From NCBI GenBank assembly GCA_902495075.1, contig CABUVO010000005.1:94302-158301 (forward strand): a stretch of DNA of 64,000 nt. Reading direction: 5' to 3'. The number at the start of each line of letters is the position of its first letter. Within the stretch, counting starts at the first letter, position 1. This DNA is from an uncultured Porphyromonadaceae bacterium (GTDB lineage: Bacteria > Bacteroidota > Bacteroidia > Bacteroidales > Muribaculaceae). Below the pieces are notes generated by a model. The model had not been told where the DNA came from. It saw only the letters and a program-made list of their open reading frames with translations, and made no database searches. Shown here piece after piece: positions 54,967 through 63,675 of this stretch. Both the position numbers and the translations under genes were made by a program.

Positions 54967-56844
54967 ATGAAATATAGTGTATTTGCTTTCGTATGCCTCT
55001 CTTCAGTGTTGATGGCGAATGCTTCTGTCGGGACACTGACTCTTAAATCGCCTGATGGAAGAAACGAGGTGAATTTTTCAAAAAACGGGAAGGAACTTTT
55101 GTATTCGGTTCGGGTCGACGGCAAGGATGTGATACTTCCCTCCAGAGCCGGACTCCAGCTCGACAACAGGGTGTGGGAAATGGCTCTTGGAAAGCGAGAC
55201 CTTGTGCAACCTGACTGCTGGATGGACATGCTCGTGGTTGATTCCGTTACTTATGCCGCTCCGGTAGATTCCGTGTGGCATCCGTTATATGGAGAGCGTT
55301 CTGCCATTCGTGATCATTTCAATGGCGCCACATTGCATATGAGCCGCAAGGATAAAAGCAAATATCGTCTCGATGTGCAGGTGCGAGCCTATGACGAGGG
55401 GATTGCCTTCCGTTACTTTTTCCCTGAACATCCGGATGCAATTTTCCATAAGGTGACGGAAGATCTTACGGATTATTCATTTCCAAAGGGTGCTAACGCC
55501 TGGAGCGAGCAGTGGGCGCAGGCAAGATTCGATGTCGGTCCGGTAGACAGTATTAATCGACCAGTGGAGCGAGCTTTGACTCTGGAACTTCCTTCCGGTC
55601 AATGGGTGGCTCTCTTGGATGCGGATGTTGATGACTGGTGTCTGACAAAATATATAGCGCGTAAGGACAAACCCTCCACACTCAGTTCGGTGATGTATTC
55701 TCCGGTTGATGTGGTGACATATGCCGCAACTCCGTGGAAGATAATCATGACAGCCGATTCTCCGGCGGAACTGTTGCAGAATAATGACATTGTTTTGAAT
55801 CTTAATCCTGCCTCCAAGGGGGATTTCTCATGGGTGAAACCGGGCAAGATCATGCGTTCGAAGATTGCAACGGATGCCGGACTTGCCACTATTGATTTCT
55901 GTGCCGAACATAATATTGACTATATGCTCTATGATTGGCAATGGTACATGCCCTGCACAAGTCACGATGGCGATGCCACTAAGGTAGTTCCTCATGTAGA
56001 TATGCAGAAAGTTATCGATTATGGAAAAGAGAAAGGTGTGGGCGTTTGGCTTTATGTCAATCAGCACGCCCTGATGAAGCAGATGGATGAGCTTTTTCCC
56101 ATATTGAAGCAGTGGGGCGTTGTCGGCGTTAAATCAGGATTTGTGCAATATGCTTCACATCGCTGGAGCACGTGGCTACATGAGATGGTGGCAAAGGCTG
56201 CGAAAAACGGTTTGATGATGAATATTCATGATGAATTTCGACCTTCGGGATATTCACGCACGTATCCCAACCTGCTTACGCAAGAGGGTATTTGCGGGAA
56301 TGAGGAGTTTCCTGATGCAACACATAACACTACTCTTCCTTTCACCCGTATGCTCAATGGGGCGGCAGACTATACCATCTGCTATTATGACAAACGTTTG
56401 CGCAATACTCACGCGCATCAGTTGGCAGCGTCGCTGGTATTCTATAGCCCGCTACAGACTATTTTCTGGTATGACAATCCCTCCCTTTATCAGGGCGAGA
56501 AGGAGATCAAATGGTTTGAGGACCTCGCTACAGTTTTCGACGACACGAAAGTTCTCGACGGATATCCCGGCAAAGGGATAACGATTGCCCGAAGAAAAGG
56601 TGATATATGGTGGGCTGCGGCGTTGGCAAATAATGAAGGTGGCAACGCCACATTCGATCTGTCTCGGTTCCTGATGCCGGGCAAACGATACGTGGCTGAA
56701 ATATATAGCGATGAGAAAGAGGGGAAGAAAAAGAGCCGTACGGGGGTGGCTATTACACAGAAAAAAGTCAAGTCTTCCGATAAACTTAAATTCGATATTC
56801 CGGCTAAAGGGGGAGTCGCGATAAGATTTTATCCTGCGGATTGA
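54967..56844 (+). CDS. Glycoside hydrolase family 97, atypical nucleophile region
   Basis: This protein has 625 aa from the ATG at 54967, chosen because it gives a clean signal peptide; earlier starts at 54901 and 54928 overlap the GH127 gene. It has the GH97 layout: N-terminal beta-supersandwich (LKSPDGRNEVNFSKNGKELL), TIM barrel (IDYMLYDWQWYMP) and C-terminal beta domain. The block PSGYSRTYPNLLTQEGICGN, with its conserved Glu, is intact. The strand that carries the nucleophile Asp in retaining members (KVDFF) reads VKSGFVQY here and has no Asp. It may use the inverting mechanism or be altered in activity. The family covers alpha-glucosidases and alpha-galactosidases. Confidence 0.88.
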   Translation: MKYSVFAFVCLSSVLMANASVGTLTLKSPDGRNEVNFSKNGKELLYSVRVDGKDVILPSRAGLQLDNRVWEMALGKRDLVQPDCWMDMLVVDSVTYAAPVDSVWHPLYGERSAIRDHFNGATLHMSRKDKSKYRLDVQVRAYDEGIAFRYFFPEHPDAIFHKVTEDLTDYSFPKGANAWSEQWAQARFDVGPVDSINRPVERALTLELPSGQWVALLDADVDDWCLTKYIARKDKPSTLSSVMYSPVDVVTYAATPWKIIMTADSPAELLQNNDIVLNLNPASKGDFSWVKPGKIMRSKIATDAGLATIDFCAEHNIDYMLYDWQWYMPCTSHDGDATKVVPHVDMQKVIDYGKEKGVGVWLYVNQHALMKQMDELFPILKQWGVVGVKSGFVQYASHRWSTWLHEMVAKAAKNGLMMNIHDEFRPSGYSRTYPNLLTQEGICGNEEFPDATHNTTLPFTRMLNGAADYTICYYDKRLRNTHAHQLAASLVFYSPLQTIFWYDNPSLYQGEKEIKWFEDLATVFDDTKVLDGYPGKGITIARRKGDIWWAAALANNEGGNATFDLSRFLMPGKRYVAEIYSDEKEGKKKSRTGVAITQKKVKSSDKLKFDIPAKGGVAIRFYPAD

Positions 56845-56930
56845 GTGAAAAAGGAGGATGCTCCGTATTATAAGATGGATAGGATGAGGAGACGCGAGCA
56901 TTGCTCGCTAAACGGAACCTCATTTGCGGG

Positions 56931-57005
56931 AAAGGGATAATTTTGAAAGGGATAATCGGAAAAGTAATAATCCGAAAGGGGATAATCGGGATAGAGATAG
57001 AAAGA
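56931..57005 (+). repeat. 15-bp tandem repeat upstream of the GH43 gene
   Basis: Four clear 15-nt units are AAAGGGATAATTTTG, AAAGGGATAATCGGA, AAAGTAATAATCCGA and AAGGGGATAATCGGG. A degenerate fifth unit follows. The unit length is a multiple of three, so an ORF stays open across it (from the TTG at 56901), encoding repeats of KGIIG type. No signal peptide fits that extension, and it is treated as a non-coding leader. Confidence 0.7.
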
Positions 57006-57071
57006 GATAATTCTAAAAGAATTTTAAGTAAAAGAAGGTTGTTTCAAAGTTTGGTTAGGTTAATTGAAAAA

Positions 57072-58721
57072 ATGAGAAAAGCGTTAGTATTATTGGTATT
57101 GAGTTGTTCTTCGGTTGCCGCGATGGCTGTCGGAGAACAACTCGTATCAAACCCTGCGAACACAAGGACGTCGCGAGAGTATGTAAATCCGGTGATACAT
57201 GCTGACTATTCGGATCCGGATGTTGTTGCCTCGCCCGATGGTAAGACTTTTTATATGACAGCATCGAGCTTTCAGTGCACGCCGGGATTGCCGATACTCC
57301 GTTCTAATGATCTTGTTAACTGGACTTTGGTAAATTATGCTCTTGACTCAGTTCCTCCGGTGAAGTTTTATGGCGACAACATTCCTCGCCACGGCAAAGG
57401 GGTGTGGGCTCCCTGCATAAAATATCACAACGGAGAATATTATATATACTGGGGTGATCCCGATTTCGGCATCTTCATGACAAAGACCACCAATCCTGAA
57501 GGAAAATGGAGCACACCCGTTTTGGTCAGAGCCGGTAAAGGTCTGATCGACCCCTCTCCATACTGGGATGCTGATGGAAAGGCTTATCTTTCCAACGGAT
57601 GGGCTGCATCTCGCGCCGGTTTCAACAGTATATTGACATTGAGTGAGATGACTCCCTATGGCACAGCCTTGATATCCGCACCCAAGATAATCTATGACGG
57701 CAATGACGGGGTGAATCATACTGTGGAGGGAACCAAACTTTACCGTAAAGGCGATTATTACTATCTTTTCGCTCCTGCCGGTGGTGTGGTTGACGGCTGG
57801 CAGCTGGTGATGCGTTCGAAGAATATCTATGGACCGTATGAGTCGAAGATTGTAATGGCTCAGGGAAAATCGGATATCAATGGTCCTCATCAGGGTGCAT
57901 GGGTTACAAACGCTGCCGGAGAAGACTGGTTCCTGCATTTTCAGGATAAAGGGGCTTTCGGAAGGGTTGTTCATCTCAACCCGATGAAATGGGTAGATGG
58001 TTGGCCAGTGATCGGTGTCGATAAGGATGGCGACGGCTGCGGAGAACCGGTGAGGAAATTCACACGTCCGGCTGTGGCAATAGGCGTCAAAGATTTTATT
58101 GCGAAAAACGATGCTCCGGAATCTTTGTTCCAGTGGCATTCAAATTATAATGACTTTTATGGTTTCCCGATTCCGAACGGGTTGATGAGAATATATGGCC
58201 ATACGCTTTCCGAGGAGTTCGTGAATTTCTGGGAGGTGCCGAATCTCTGGCTTGAGAAATTCCCCTCTGATGAATTTACCTTTACAGCTGATGTCGTTGT
58301 CTCTGCAAAAGAGAATGCGGAGGGTGTGAGTTCGGGAATAATCGTGATGGGATGGGATTATTGTCGTCTCGGGCTGACAAAGCGTGGTGATTCATTCGTT
58401 TTGCAGCTTGCCGATTGCTACGATGCGGAGCAGGGTGGCAAAGAGAATGTCAAGGATATTGCCACGATAGCCCCGACCCGAGTCTACAGTGCGGGACTTC
58501 ATGGAAATATGGAATGCGCACTGAAACTGAGAGTGACGGTGAATAAAAAAGGGGAGTGCCGATTCTCTTACAGTACGGATAATAACCGTTTCTGCGATGT
58601 GGAAGGCGTTTTCAAGGCTCGTGCGGGAAAATGGATAGGGGCAAAAGTTGGCTTCTATAGCGTTACGCCGGTAGGATGTCATGATAGAGGATGGATTGAC
58701 GTTGTCGGAATTAGGAATTAG
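57072..58721 (+). CDS. Glycoside hydrolase family 43 (xylosidase/arabinofuranosidase-like)
   Basis: This protein has 549 aa from the ATG at 57072, which starts a normal signal peptide (MRKALVLLVLSCSSVAAMA). A five-bladed beta-propeller carries the GH43 triad: Asp in HADYSDPDV, Asp in GLIDPSPYWD and Glu in HTVEGTKLY. A C-terminal concanavalin-like beta-sandwich (FTADVVVSAKENAEGVSSGI to VGFYSVTPV) is typical of the xylosidase-like subfamilies. It should release arabinose or xylose side groups. The stop codon lies inside a GAATTAG heptad repeat. Confidence 0.92.
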   Translation: MRKALVLLVLSCSSVAAMAVGEQLVSNPANTRTSREYVNPVIHADYSDPDVVASPDGKTFYMTASSFQCTPGLPILRSNDLVNWTLVNYALDSVPPVKFYGDNIPRHGKGVWAPCIKYHNGEYYIYWGDPDFGIFMTKTTNPEGKWSTPVLVRAGKGLIDPSPYWDADGKAYLSNGWAASRAGFNSILTLSEMTPYGTALISAPKIIYDGNDGVNHTVEGTKLYRKGDYYYLFAPAGGVVDGWQLVMRSKNIYGPYESKIVMAQGKSDINGPHQGAWVTNAAGEDWFLHFQDKGAFGRVVHLNPMKWVDGWPVIGVDKDGDGCGEPVRKFTRPAVAIGVKDFIAKNDAPESLFQWHSNYNDFYGFPIPNGLMRIYGHTLSEEFVNFWEVPNLWLEKFPSDEFTFTADVVVSAKENAEGVSSGIIVMGWDYCRLGLTKRGDSFVLQLADCYDAEQGGKENVKDIATIAPTRVYSAGLHGNMECALKLRVTVNKKGECRFSYSTDNNRFCDVEGVFKARAGKWIGAKVGFYSVTPVGCHDRGWIDVVGIRN

Positions 58722-58777
58722 GAGTTAGGAGTTAGGAATTAGGAATGAGGAGTTGGGTTTAAGGCTTTAGGAATTAA
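58708..58777 (+). repeat. GNNTTAG heptad tandem repeat
   Basis: Ten 7-nt units are GAATTAG, GAATTAG, GAGTTAG, GAGTTAG, GAATTAG, GAATGAG, GAGTTGG, GTTTAAG, GCTTTAG and GAATTAA. The first two form the last codons and stop of the GH43 gene (GIRN*). Related units occur at 29994-30074. Confidence 0.8.
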
Positions 58778-58819
58778 AGATATAAAAATAAAAAATAAAT
58801 AAAGATAGAGACTTTTGAG

Positions 58820-60028
58820 ATGAAAGTGTATAATTGGATATTATCAGCTTGTGGGATTGCGCTGACTGCTGGGTTGAGTTCCTGCTTTCAGACTGCAACA
58901 GCAGAATCGATAGATGTTGACAGTGCTCTCGGATATTGCCATTCGAAAGTGGTTCGCTCTCTCGATGAGCTTTCAAGGGATTCTATAGATTACACCATGA
59001 TGCCGCGGAATATCGCAGCGGGAGATTCCGTGTGGCATTGCCGCAAGGCAACACCCGATGAATGGTGTTCCGGTTTCTGGCCCGGCGTACTGTGGTATGA
59101 CTATGAGATGACCGGCGATGAGAAGATCCGCGAGAAAGCTGAGAAATATACGGAATCTTTGGAATACCTGTCGCAGAGACCTATCTTCGACCATGATCTC
59201 GGTTTCCTGATTTTCTGCAGCTATGGCAACGGCTATCGTCTCACTCAGAATCCTAAATACAAGCAGGTGATCCTTGCTTCCGCAGATTCATTGGCTACGC
59301 TTTATAATCCGGAAGTTGGTACTCTTCTCTCTTGGCCTCGGAATGTTGAGATGCTTGGTGGTCATAACACCATCATGGACAACATGATCAACTTGGAGAT
59401 GCTTTTTTGGGCAGCACGCAATGGCGGGTCGCAGCGTCTCTATGATATCGCGGTGAAACATGCTGAAACCACAATGACACATCAGTTCCGTCCTGACGGC
59501 ACATGCTATCATGTGGCGGTATACGATCCTAAAAACGGCAACTTCCTGCGTTGCATGACGCATCAGGGTTATGCCGACAACAGCACATGGGCACGCGGAC
59601 AGGCATGGGCGATCTACGGATATACAATGGTTTATCGTGAAACGCAGGATAAAAAATTCCTTGATTTTGCATGCAAGGTTACGGATGCATATCTGAATCG
59701 CCTGCCGGAAGACTATGTGCCATACTGGGATTTTGACGACCCGGCGATTCCTCAGGCACCGAGAGACGCCTCTGCAGCATGTGTGGTGGCATCGGCATTG
59801 TTGGAACTTCAGAAATATTGTCCTGAAGAGAAGGGTAAGGAATATAAAGAGAATGCGGTCAAGATGCTTGCCTCCCTCTCCGGTGACAGCTATCGCTCCC
59901 CCGAGCATCGCAGCTCCTTCCTCGATCACTCCACAGGTCATCATCCCGCCGGCTCCGAGATCGACGCTTCCATCATCTACGCTGACTACTATTACATCGA
60001 AGCTCTTCAGCGCCTTGCAAAGCTCTGA
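58820..60028 (+). CDS. Unsaturated glucuronyl hydrolase, GH88
   Basis: This 402-aa lipoprotein (lipobox GLSSC, Cys22) has an (alpha/alpha)6 barrel. GH88 features are the Asp in IFDHDLGFLI and the catalytic Asp in GHNTIMDNMINLEML, with STWARGQAWAIYG and the terminal GSEIDASIIYADYYY block. The enzyme removes the 4,5-unsaturated uronic acid left by polysaccharide lyases, which fits the heparinase II/III-type lyase four genes upstream. It ends the co-directional carbohydrate cluster. Confidence 0.93.
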   Translation: MKVYNWILSACGIALTAGLSSCFQTATAESIDVDSALGYCHSKVVRSLDELSRDSIDYTMMPRNIAAGDSVWHCRKATPDEWCSGFWPGVLWYDYEMTGDEKIREKAEKYTESLEYLSQRPIFDHDLGFLIFCSYGNGYRLTQNPKYKQVILASADSLATLYNPEVGTLLSWPRNVEMLGGHNTIMDNMINLEMLFWAARNGGSQRLYDIAVKHAETTMTHQFRPDGTCYHVAVYDPKNGNFLRCMTHQGYADNSTWARGQAWAIYGYTMVYRETQDKKFLDFACKVTDAYLNRLPEDYVPYWDFDDPAIPQAPRDASAACVVASALLELQKYCPEEKGKEYKENAVKMLASLSGDSYRSPEHRSSFLDHSTGHHPAGSEIDASIIYADYYYIEALQRLAKL

Positions 60029-60052
60029 CTTCTTCCGAAAATCCGGATCATA

Positions 60053-60088
60053 CTTCGCCCCTTTGCGCCTTGGCGTCTAAATCGCTAA
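60053..60088 (+). repeat. Short GCG-core nonamer repeat after the GH88 gene
   Basis: Four 9-nt segments lie head to tail: CTTCGCCCC, TTTGCGCCT, TGGCGTCTA and AATCGCTAA. Each has a CG-containing core at a fixed place. No gene or terminator function was recognised; the true terminator lies downstream at 60130. Confidence 0.45.
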
Positions 60089-60129
60089 GGGATTATGATG
60101 TTATATCGAAATTTTTTATAACAAAATTG

Positions 60130-60160
60130 AAAGAATGTGACATTTGTCACATTCTTTTTC
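60130..60160 (+). terminator. Terminator of the second carbohydrate cluster
   Basis: AAAGAATGTGAC (60130-60141) pairs perfectly with GTCACATTCTTT (60146-60157), loop ATTT, with more T immediately after. It follows the GH88 gene by about 100 bp and precedes the next start codon (60213). Confidence 0.85.
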
Positions 60161-60212
60161 ATTTTTAAGAGATAACTTTACAAATCAATAATCACTTTTT
60201 AATTACTCGCTT

Positions 60213-60917
60213 ATGAAAAGATTAATCATTGCTTGCCTCTCAATAGTGGTGTTAAGTTGCTCTTTCAGCGCGAATGCAGCAGCAAAAGTTTTTGCAGATA
60301 TAATGTTGAAAAACGGAAAAGAGTATGAGAATGTTGAAATCAAGCTTCCTAAGGGATGGGACAAGAAAGTAAAGATAAAAATCGATGAACAGAAGATGGA
60401 TGTTGCTGCCGATTCAATTGCTCAGATTGTGTTCTGGCATATCAAAAATCCCGATAACAAGCAACTGATATGCTGGCACGAGTACGCACTTTTCGATCGA
60501 GAGACCGGTGAGTATCATGCGGATGATAAATCTCTCCGTAAAAAAGGTCTTTTTGCCAAACAATGGTTCTCGTTGCATCATCCGAGTGAATATGTAGATA
60601 TCTGGGTAACATTTGCAAATATAAAAGCAGATGACAAGTCGATTTCATATTCAGGAAGTTTGGATAGTCCCTATTTTTTTCATAAAAAGAGCGACAAACT
60701 ATTTGTGCACATACCTTTTGCACGGTATCGTCCGGGCAAGACCCGTGAATGGCTGAGGGCGTTCTTCGCCGATGACGAGGTGTTGGCTGAGACCCTTGAA
60801 GACAAAAGCGAGCTTTATGATCGCGGCAGAAAGTCGGCAATGCGTAATGGCACAGTCTTCACTCCATTCCAATATGAGGATATTGCCGATAATTATGTGG
60901 CGGGACGCAAAAAATAA
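60213..60917 (+). CDS. Secreted protein of unknown function
   Basis: This 234-aa protein has a signal peptide (MKRLIIACLSIVVLSCSFSA, probable cleavage near ANA-AAK). The mature part starts with a short beta-rich segment (DIMLKNGKEYENVEIKLP). It continues with aromatic-rich strands (QWFSLHHPSEYVDIWVTF) and a basic C-terminus. No family or catalytic motif was recognised. It is flanked by a terminator and a repeat element, so it is probably transcribed alone. Confidence 0.75.
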   Translation: MKRLIIACLSIVVLSCSFSANAAAKVFADIMLKNGKEYENVEIKLPKGWDKKVKIKIDEQKMDVAADSIAQIVFWHIKNPDNKQLICWHEYALFDRETGEYHADDKSLRKKGLFAKQWFSLHHPSEYVDIWVTFANIKADDKSISYSGSLDSPYFFHKKSDKLFVHIPFARYRPGKTREWLRAFFADDEVLAETLEDKSELYDRGRKSAMRNGTVFTPFQYEDIADNYVAGRKK

Positions 60918-60938
60918 TCCGCATGGTAAGAATATCGG

Positions 60939-61123
60939 ATAAGTAAGTGTTGGAAATTAGCTTATATTAAATTTTAGGATATTTTGAGATGATTTCCTTA
61001 TTTCGAAGAAGGAGCATAGCGGGCTATGTGACTGATGAGAAATGAGGAAAGCATCCAAAAGATTCAAAATTTAAATAAGCACTGCATTTACTTATTATAA
61101 ACTAATTTTCAATACTTACTTAT
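60939..61123. repeat. Rod-like inverted-repeat element, copy B
   Basis: In this 185-bp element 60939-60965 pairs with 61097-61123 (26 of 27 positions, two of them G-U). Inside, ATTTCCTTATTTC pairs with GAAATGAGGAAAG, and the apical CATAGC/GCTATG hairpin closes the rod. Segments such as AAGGAGCA, GACTG, GAAAGCATCCAAAAGA and TGCATTTA are shared with the reverse complement of the element at 43272-43472. The right end covers the first two bases of the LRR gene's ATG. Confidence 0.8.
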
Positions 61124-62657
61124 GATAAAAGAATCATTTCGCTGTCTTGCTTTCGGTTTTTTGCCGTTTATATTGTTTGCGGCGTGCTCCGACAAGCATG
61201 ATGACAATGAGCCGGAGTATGAACCGGATGTAATAAAACTGGTATCTACAGACTTGACGGCACCACCACAAGGAGGACACATGCAGATTGCGTTTACGTG
61301 TAATGGAGACTGGACTCTTCAGACATCATCTGATGTGAAATACAATAATGGTCAGTTCTCCAGGACTTCCGGCACCAAAGAAGAATCAGTAGTGGATTTC
61401 ACGGCATTGCCAAATACTGGTAATCAAACGAAAGTTACCGCATTCACATTGACATGCGGCAGGGCGAGTGTGGCAGTGGAGATCAAGCATCCTCCAATGG
61501 AATATGAACTGACAGGAGAGGAGGCTATAAAACAAATGCTGTTGAAGCTGTATAAGGATACGGATGGCGACAATTGGCGATTCAAGGTGAAATGGAGTGC
61601 CGACCTTCCTTTGTCGCAATGGGGGAGTGCGGTTAAGTACAATAATGGTGAGTTGGAACTGTATCTTAACGAAAACAATCTATGTGGCGATATTGACCTG
61701 TCGGGATGCACTGCCTTAAAGACATTGCGTGTGTCTAAAAGCCAACTCACACGGCTAAATCTTTCCGGCTGCACGCGACTTGAGACAGTTGATGCTACTT
61801 CCAATCAGTTGGAAGAGGTAAAAGTGGATGGATGCCATTCGCTTAGAAGACTTATGTGCAGCTATAATCCGCCACTTAGCCATATTGATGTTGCCGGGCA
61901 TTATAGTATGGAGGAATTGAGGGTATCGGACTGCAACCTGTCTAAGATTGATTTAACGGATTGCATTTCATTGCAGACCATAATGGTTGCCAATAATCAT
62001 CTTACCGAACTGCAAGTACCCGAACGTGCCAATCTCAGGGATTTGTTTTGCTATTCAAATAAAATTGAGTCGCTTGACGTTTCAGATTCTCCTTGGCTGT
62101 ATCTGTTGAATTGTGGTGACAATGTTCTTACAAGTCTCAATGTGAGAGGATGCATGCGACTCAAGAGGTTGTATTGTTACGAAAATCTGCTACCTGCAAT
62201 TGATTTGACTGATCAGCGAGATGTGCTCTTTGAATTTTACTGCTACACAAACAGGCTGACGCAACTTGATATTGCCGGATTCAGAGCCTTGTCGACTCTT
62301 CATTGCTCGGACAACGACCTTAGGCAGCTCGATGTCACAGGTTGTAAATCCCTGTCCTCTCTTTATGCGTCATATAATTATCTGGAGGCATTACAGGCTT
62401 CGGATGAAATGTCGTTTGTAACGCTTGATCTTACGCGTAACCGCATGTCGCAAATCCCGCTGGAGCGGTGTCATTACGGAGCAAAGGTATACTGCATGGG
62501 TAATCCTGTGTGTAGCGAAATTCCGGAAAACGCTGATACTTTTGAAACGTTTGAGCACGACGCCCGTTATGAATATGGCTTGGGAAGCATATACACCGAT
62601 CGCGGCTACGGCTGGTGGTATCCCGGCGAACCACAATCCGGCAAACACCAACGCTAA
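61122..62657 (+). CDS. Leucine-rich-repeat lipoprotein with N-terminal BACON-like domain
   Basis: This 511-aa surface lipoprotein has lipobox LFAAC (Cys22). Residues about 38-126 look like a BACON/Ig-like domain (VSTDLTAPPQGGHMQIAFTC, then GDWTLQTSSD). From about 180 to 430 there are roughly twelve 21-residue leucine-rich repeats of the form L-x-x-L-x-C/V-x-x-N-x-L-x-x-L-D/N-V-x-G-C. Many have cysteine at the ladder positions, as in internalin J-like proteins. A Tyr/Gly/Trp-rich tail ends it. Such proteins usually bind host or microbial surface molecules; the ligand is unknown. Confidence 0.85.
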   Translation: MIKESFRCLAFGFLPFILFAACSDKHDDNEPEYEPDVIKLVSTDLTAPPQGGHMQIAFTCNGDWTLQTSSDVKYNNGQFSRTSGTKEESVVDFTALPNTGNQTKVTAFTLTCGRASVAVEIKHPPMEYELTGEEAIKQMLLKLYKDTDGDNWRFKVKWSADLPLSQWGSAVKYNNGELELYLNENNLCGDIDLSGCTALKTLRVSKSQLTRLNLSGCTRLETVDATSNQLEEVKVDGCHSLRRLMCSYNPPLSHIDVAGHYSMEELRVSDCNLSKIDLTDCISLQTIMVANNHLTELQVPERANLRDLFCYSNKIESLDVSDSPWLYLLNCGDNVLTSLNVRGCMRLKRLYCYENLLPAIDLTDQRDVLFEFYCYTNRLTQLDIAGFRALSTLHCSDNDLRQLDVTGCKSLSSLYASYNYLEALQASDEMSFVTLDLTRNRMSQIPLERCHYGAKVYCMGNPVCSEIPENADTFETFEHDARYEYGLGSIYTDRGYGWWYPGEPQSGKHQR

Positions 62658-62802
62658 TCTAAAGTGGTTGTTGTGTGGTTGAATATGGTTGGAATTTTGA
62701 ACCTTTGGTTTTGATGGCAGGTTTTATTTGTGGAGGATTAATTATGTGAGATGGGGAAGTAAGGGAGATAGGGAGTAGTAATTTGCCTAAAACTATACGC
62801 TA

Positions 62803-63663
62803 ATGAGACTTGACGGGAGAAGAAGCAGCTCGAATGTGGATGACCGGCGCGGACGGCGCACCGGACTGGTAGCTGGTGCCGGTGGAATCGGTGGATTAAT
62901 TATCACCGCTTTGATTATATGGATTTCCGGAGGAAATCCGTTGTCTGTGCTGAATAACGCAGGTTCGATCACCGGCAATCAGGTGGCGCAGAATTATGTC
63001 CCTTCCGAACAGGAGGAGAAATATGCCGAGTTTGCTAAGGTGATCCTTGCCGGTACGGAGGATGTCTGGACCGAAGAATTCCGGAAAATCGGAAGAACCT
63101 ATGAACCTCCCAAGATGGTGCTTTTTACGGGATCGGTAAACTCTGCCTGTGGTAATGCAACGTCGGCTGTTGGTCCTTTCTATTGCTCTGCCGACAAGAC
63201 TCTCTATATCGACCTTTCTTTCTTCGAACAGATGGAGAAGCAGATGGGTGCGGGTGGTGATTTCGCTTTTGCCTATGTGATTGCGCATGAAGTGGGACAT
63301 CATGTACAGAATCTTCTTGGCACTCTTGACCAGGCGCATCAGGAGATGGCGCGTCTTCCGGAAGCTGAGTCCAACAAATTGAGTGTGCGCACTGAGTTGC
63401 AAGCCGACTACTATGCCGGTGTGTGGGCATATCACGACAACCGGCTTTTCAACAGTCTCGAACCCGGTGACATAGAGGAGGGGTTGAATGCCGCCTCCAA
63501 GATAGGGGATGACTATCTCCAGAAGCAGGCTCAGGGGTATGCCGTGCCAGAAACCTTTAACCACGGACGTTCCGACCAGCGCGTGCGCTGGCTTGAGCTC
63601 GGTGCCCGCACCGGCGACCTTACCCGCGGCGACACCTTCTCCCCCTCCTACAATTCACTATAA
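62803..63663 (+). CDS. Membrane-anchored neutral zinc metallopeptidase (YpfJ-like)
   Basis: This 286-aa protein has an Arg-rich cytoplasmic N-terminus, one transmembrane helix (about 21-42) and a metallopeptidase domain. The zinc motif is HEVGHHVQ (H162, E163, H166), and a third ligand is likely in RTELQADYYAGVWA. Cysteines in NSACGNATSAVGPFYC probably form a disulfide. The match is to the YpfJ-like zinc metallopeptidase family, whose substrate is unknown. The 145-bp gap before it is G/T-rich, with TAATTTGCC near 62780 as a poor promoter match. Confidence 0.92.
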   Translation: MRLDGRRSSSNVDDRRGRRTGLVAGAGGIGGLIITALIIWISGGNPLSVLNNAGSITGNQVAQNYVPSEQEEKYAEFAKVILAGTEDVWTEEFRKIGRTYEPPKMVLFTGSVNSACGNATSAVGPFYCSADKTLYIDLSFFEQMEKQMGAGGDFAFAYVIAHEVGHHVQNLLGTLDQAHQEMARLPEAESNKLSVRTELQADYYAGVWAYHDNRLFNSLEPGDIEEGLNAASKIGDDYLQKQAQGYAVPETFNHGRSDQRVRWLELGARTGDLTRGDTFSPSYNSL

Positions 63664-63675
63664 ATAGTCCGATAA

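Noticed and set aside
56901..57071. N-terminal extension of the GH43 protein through the 15-bp repeat
   Set aside because: It would place 57 repetitive residues before a complete signal peptide and starts with TTG.
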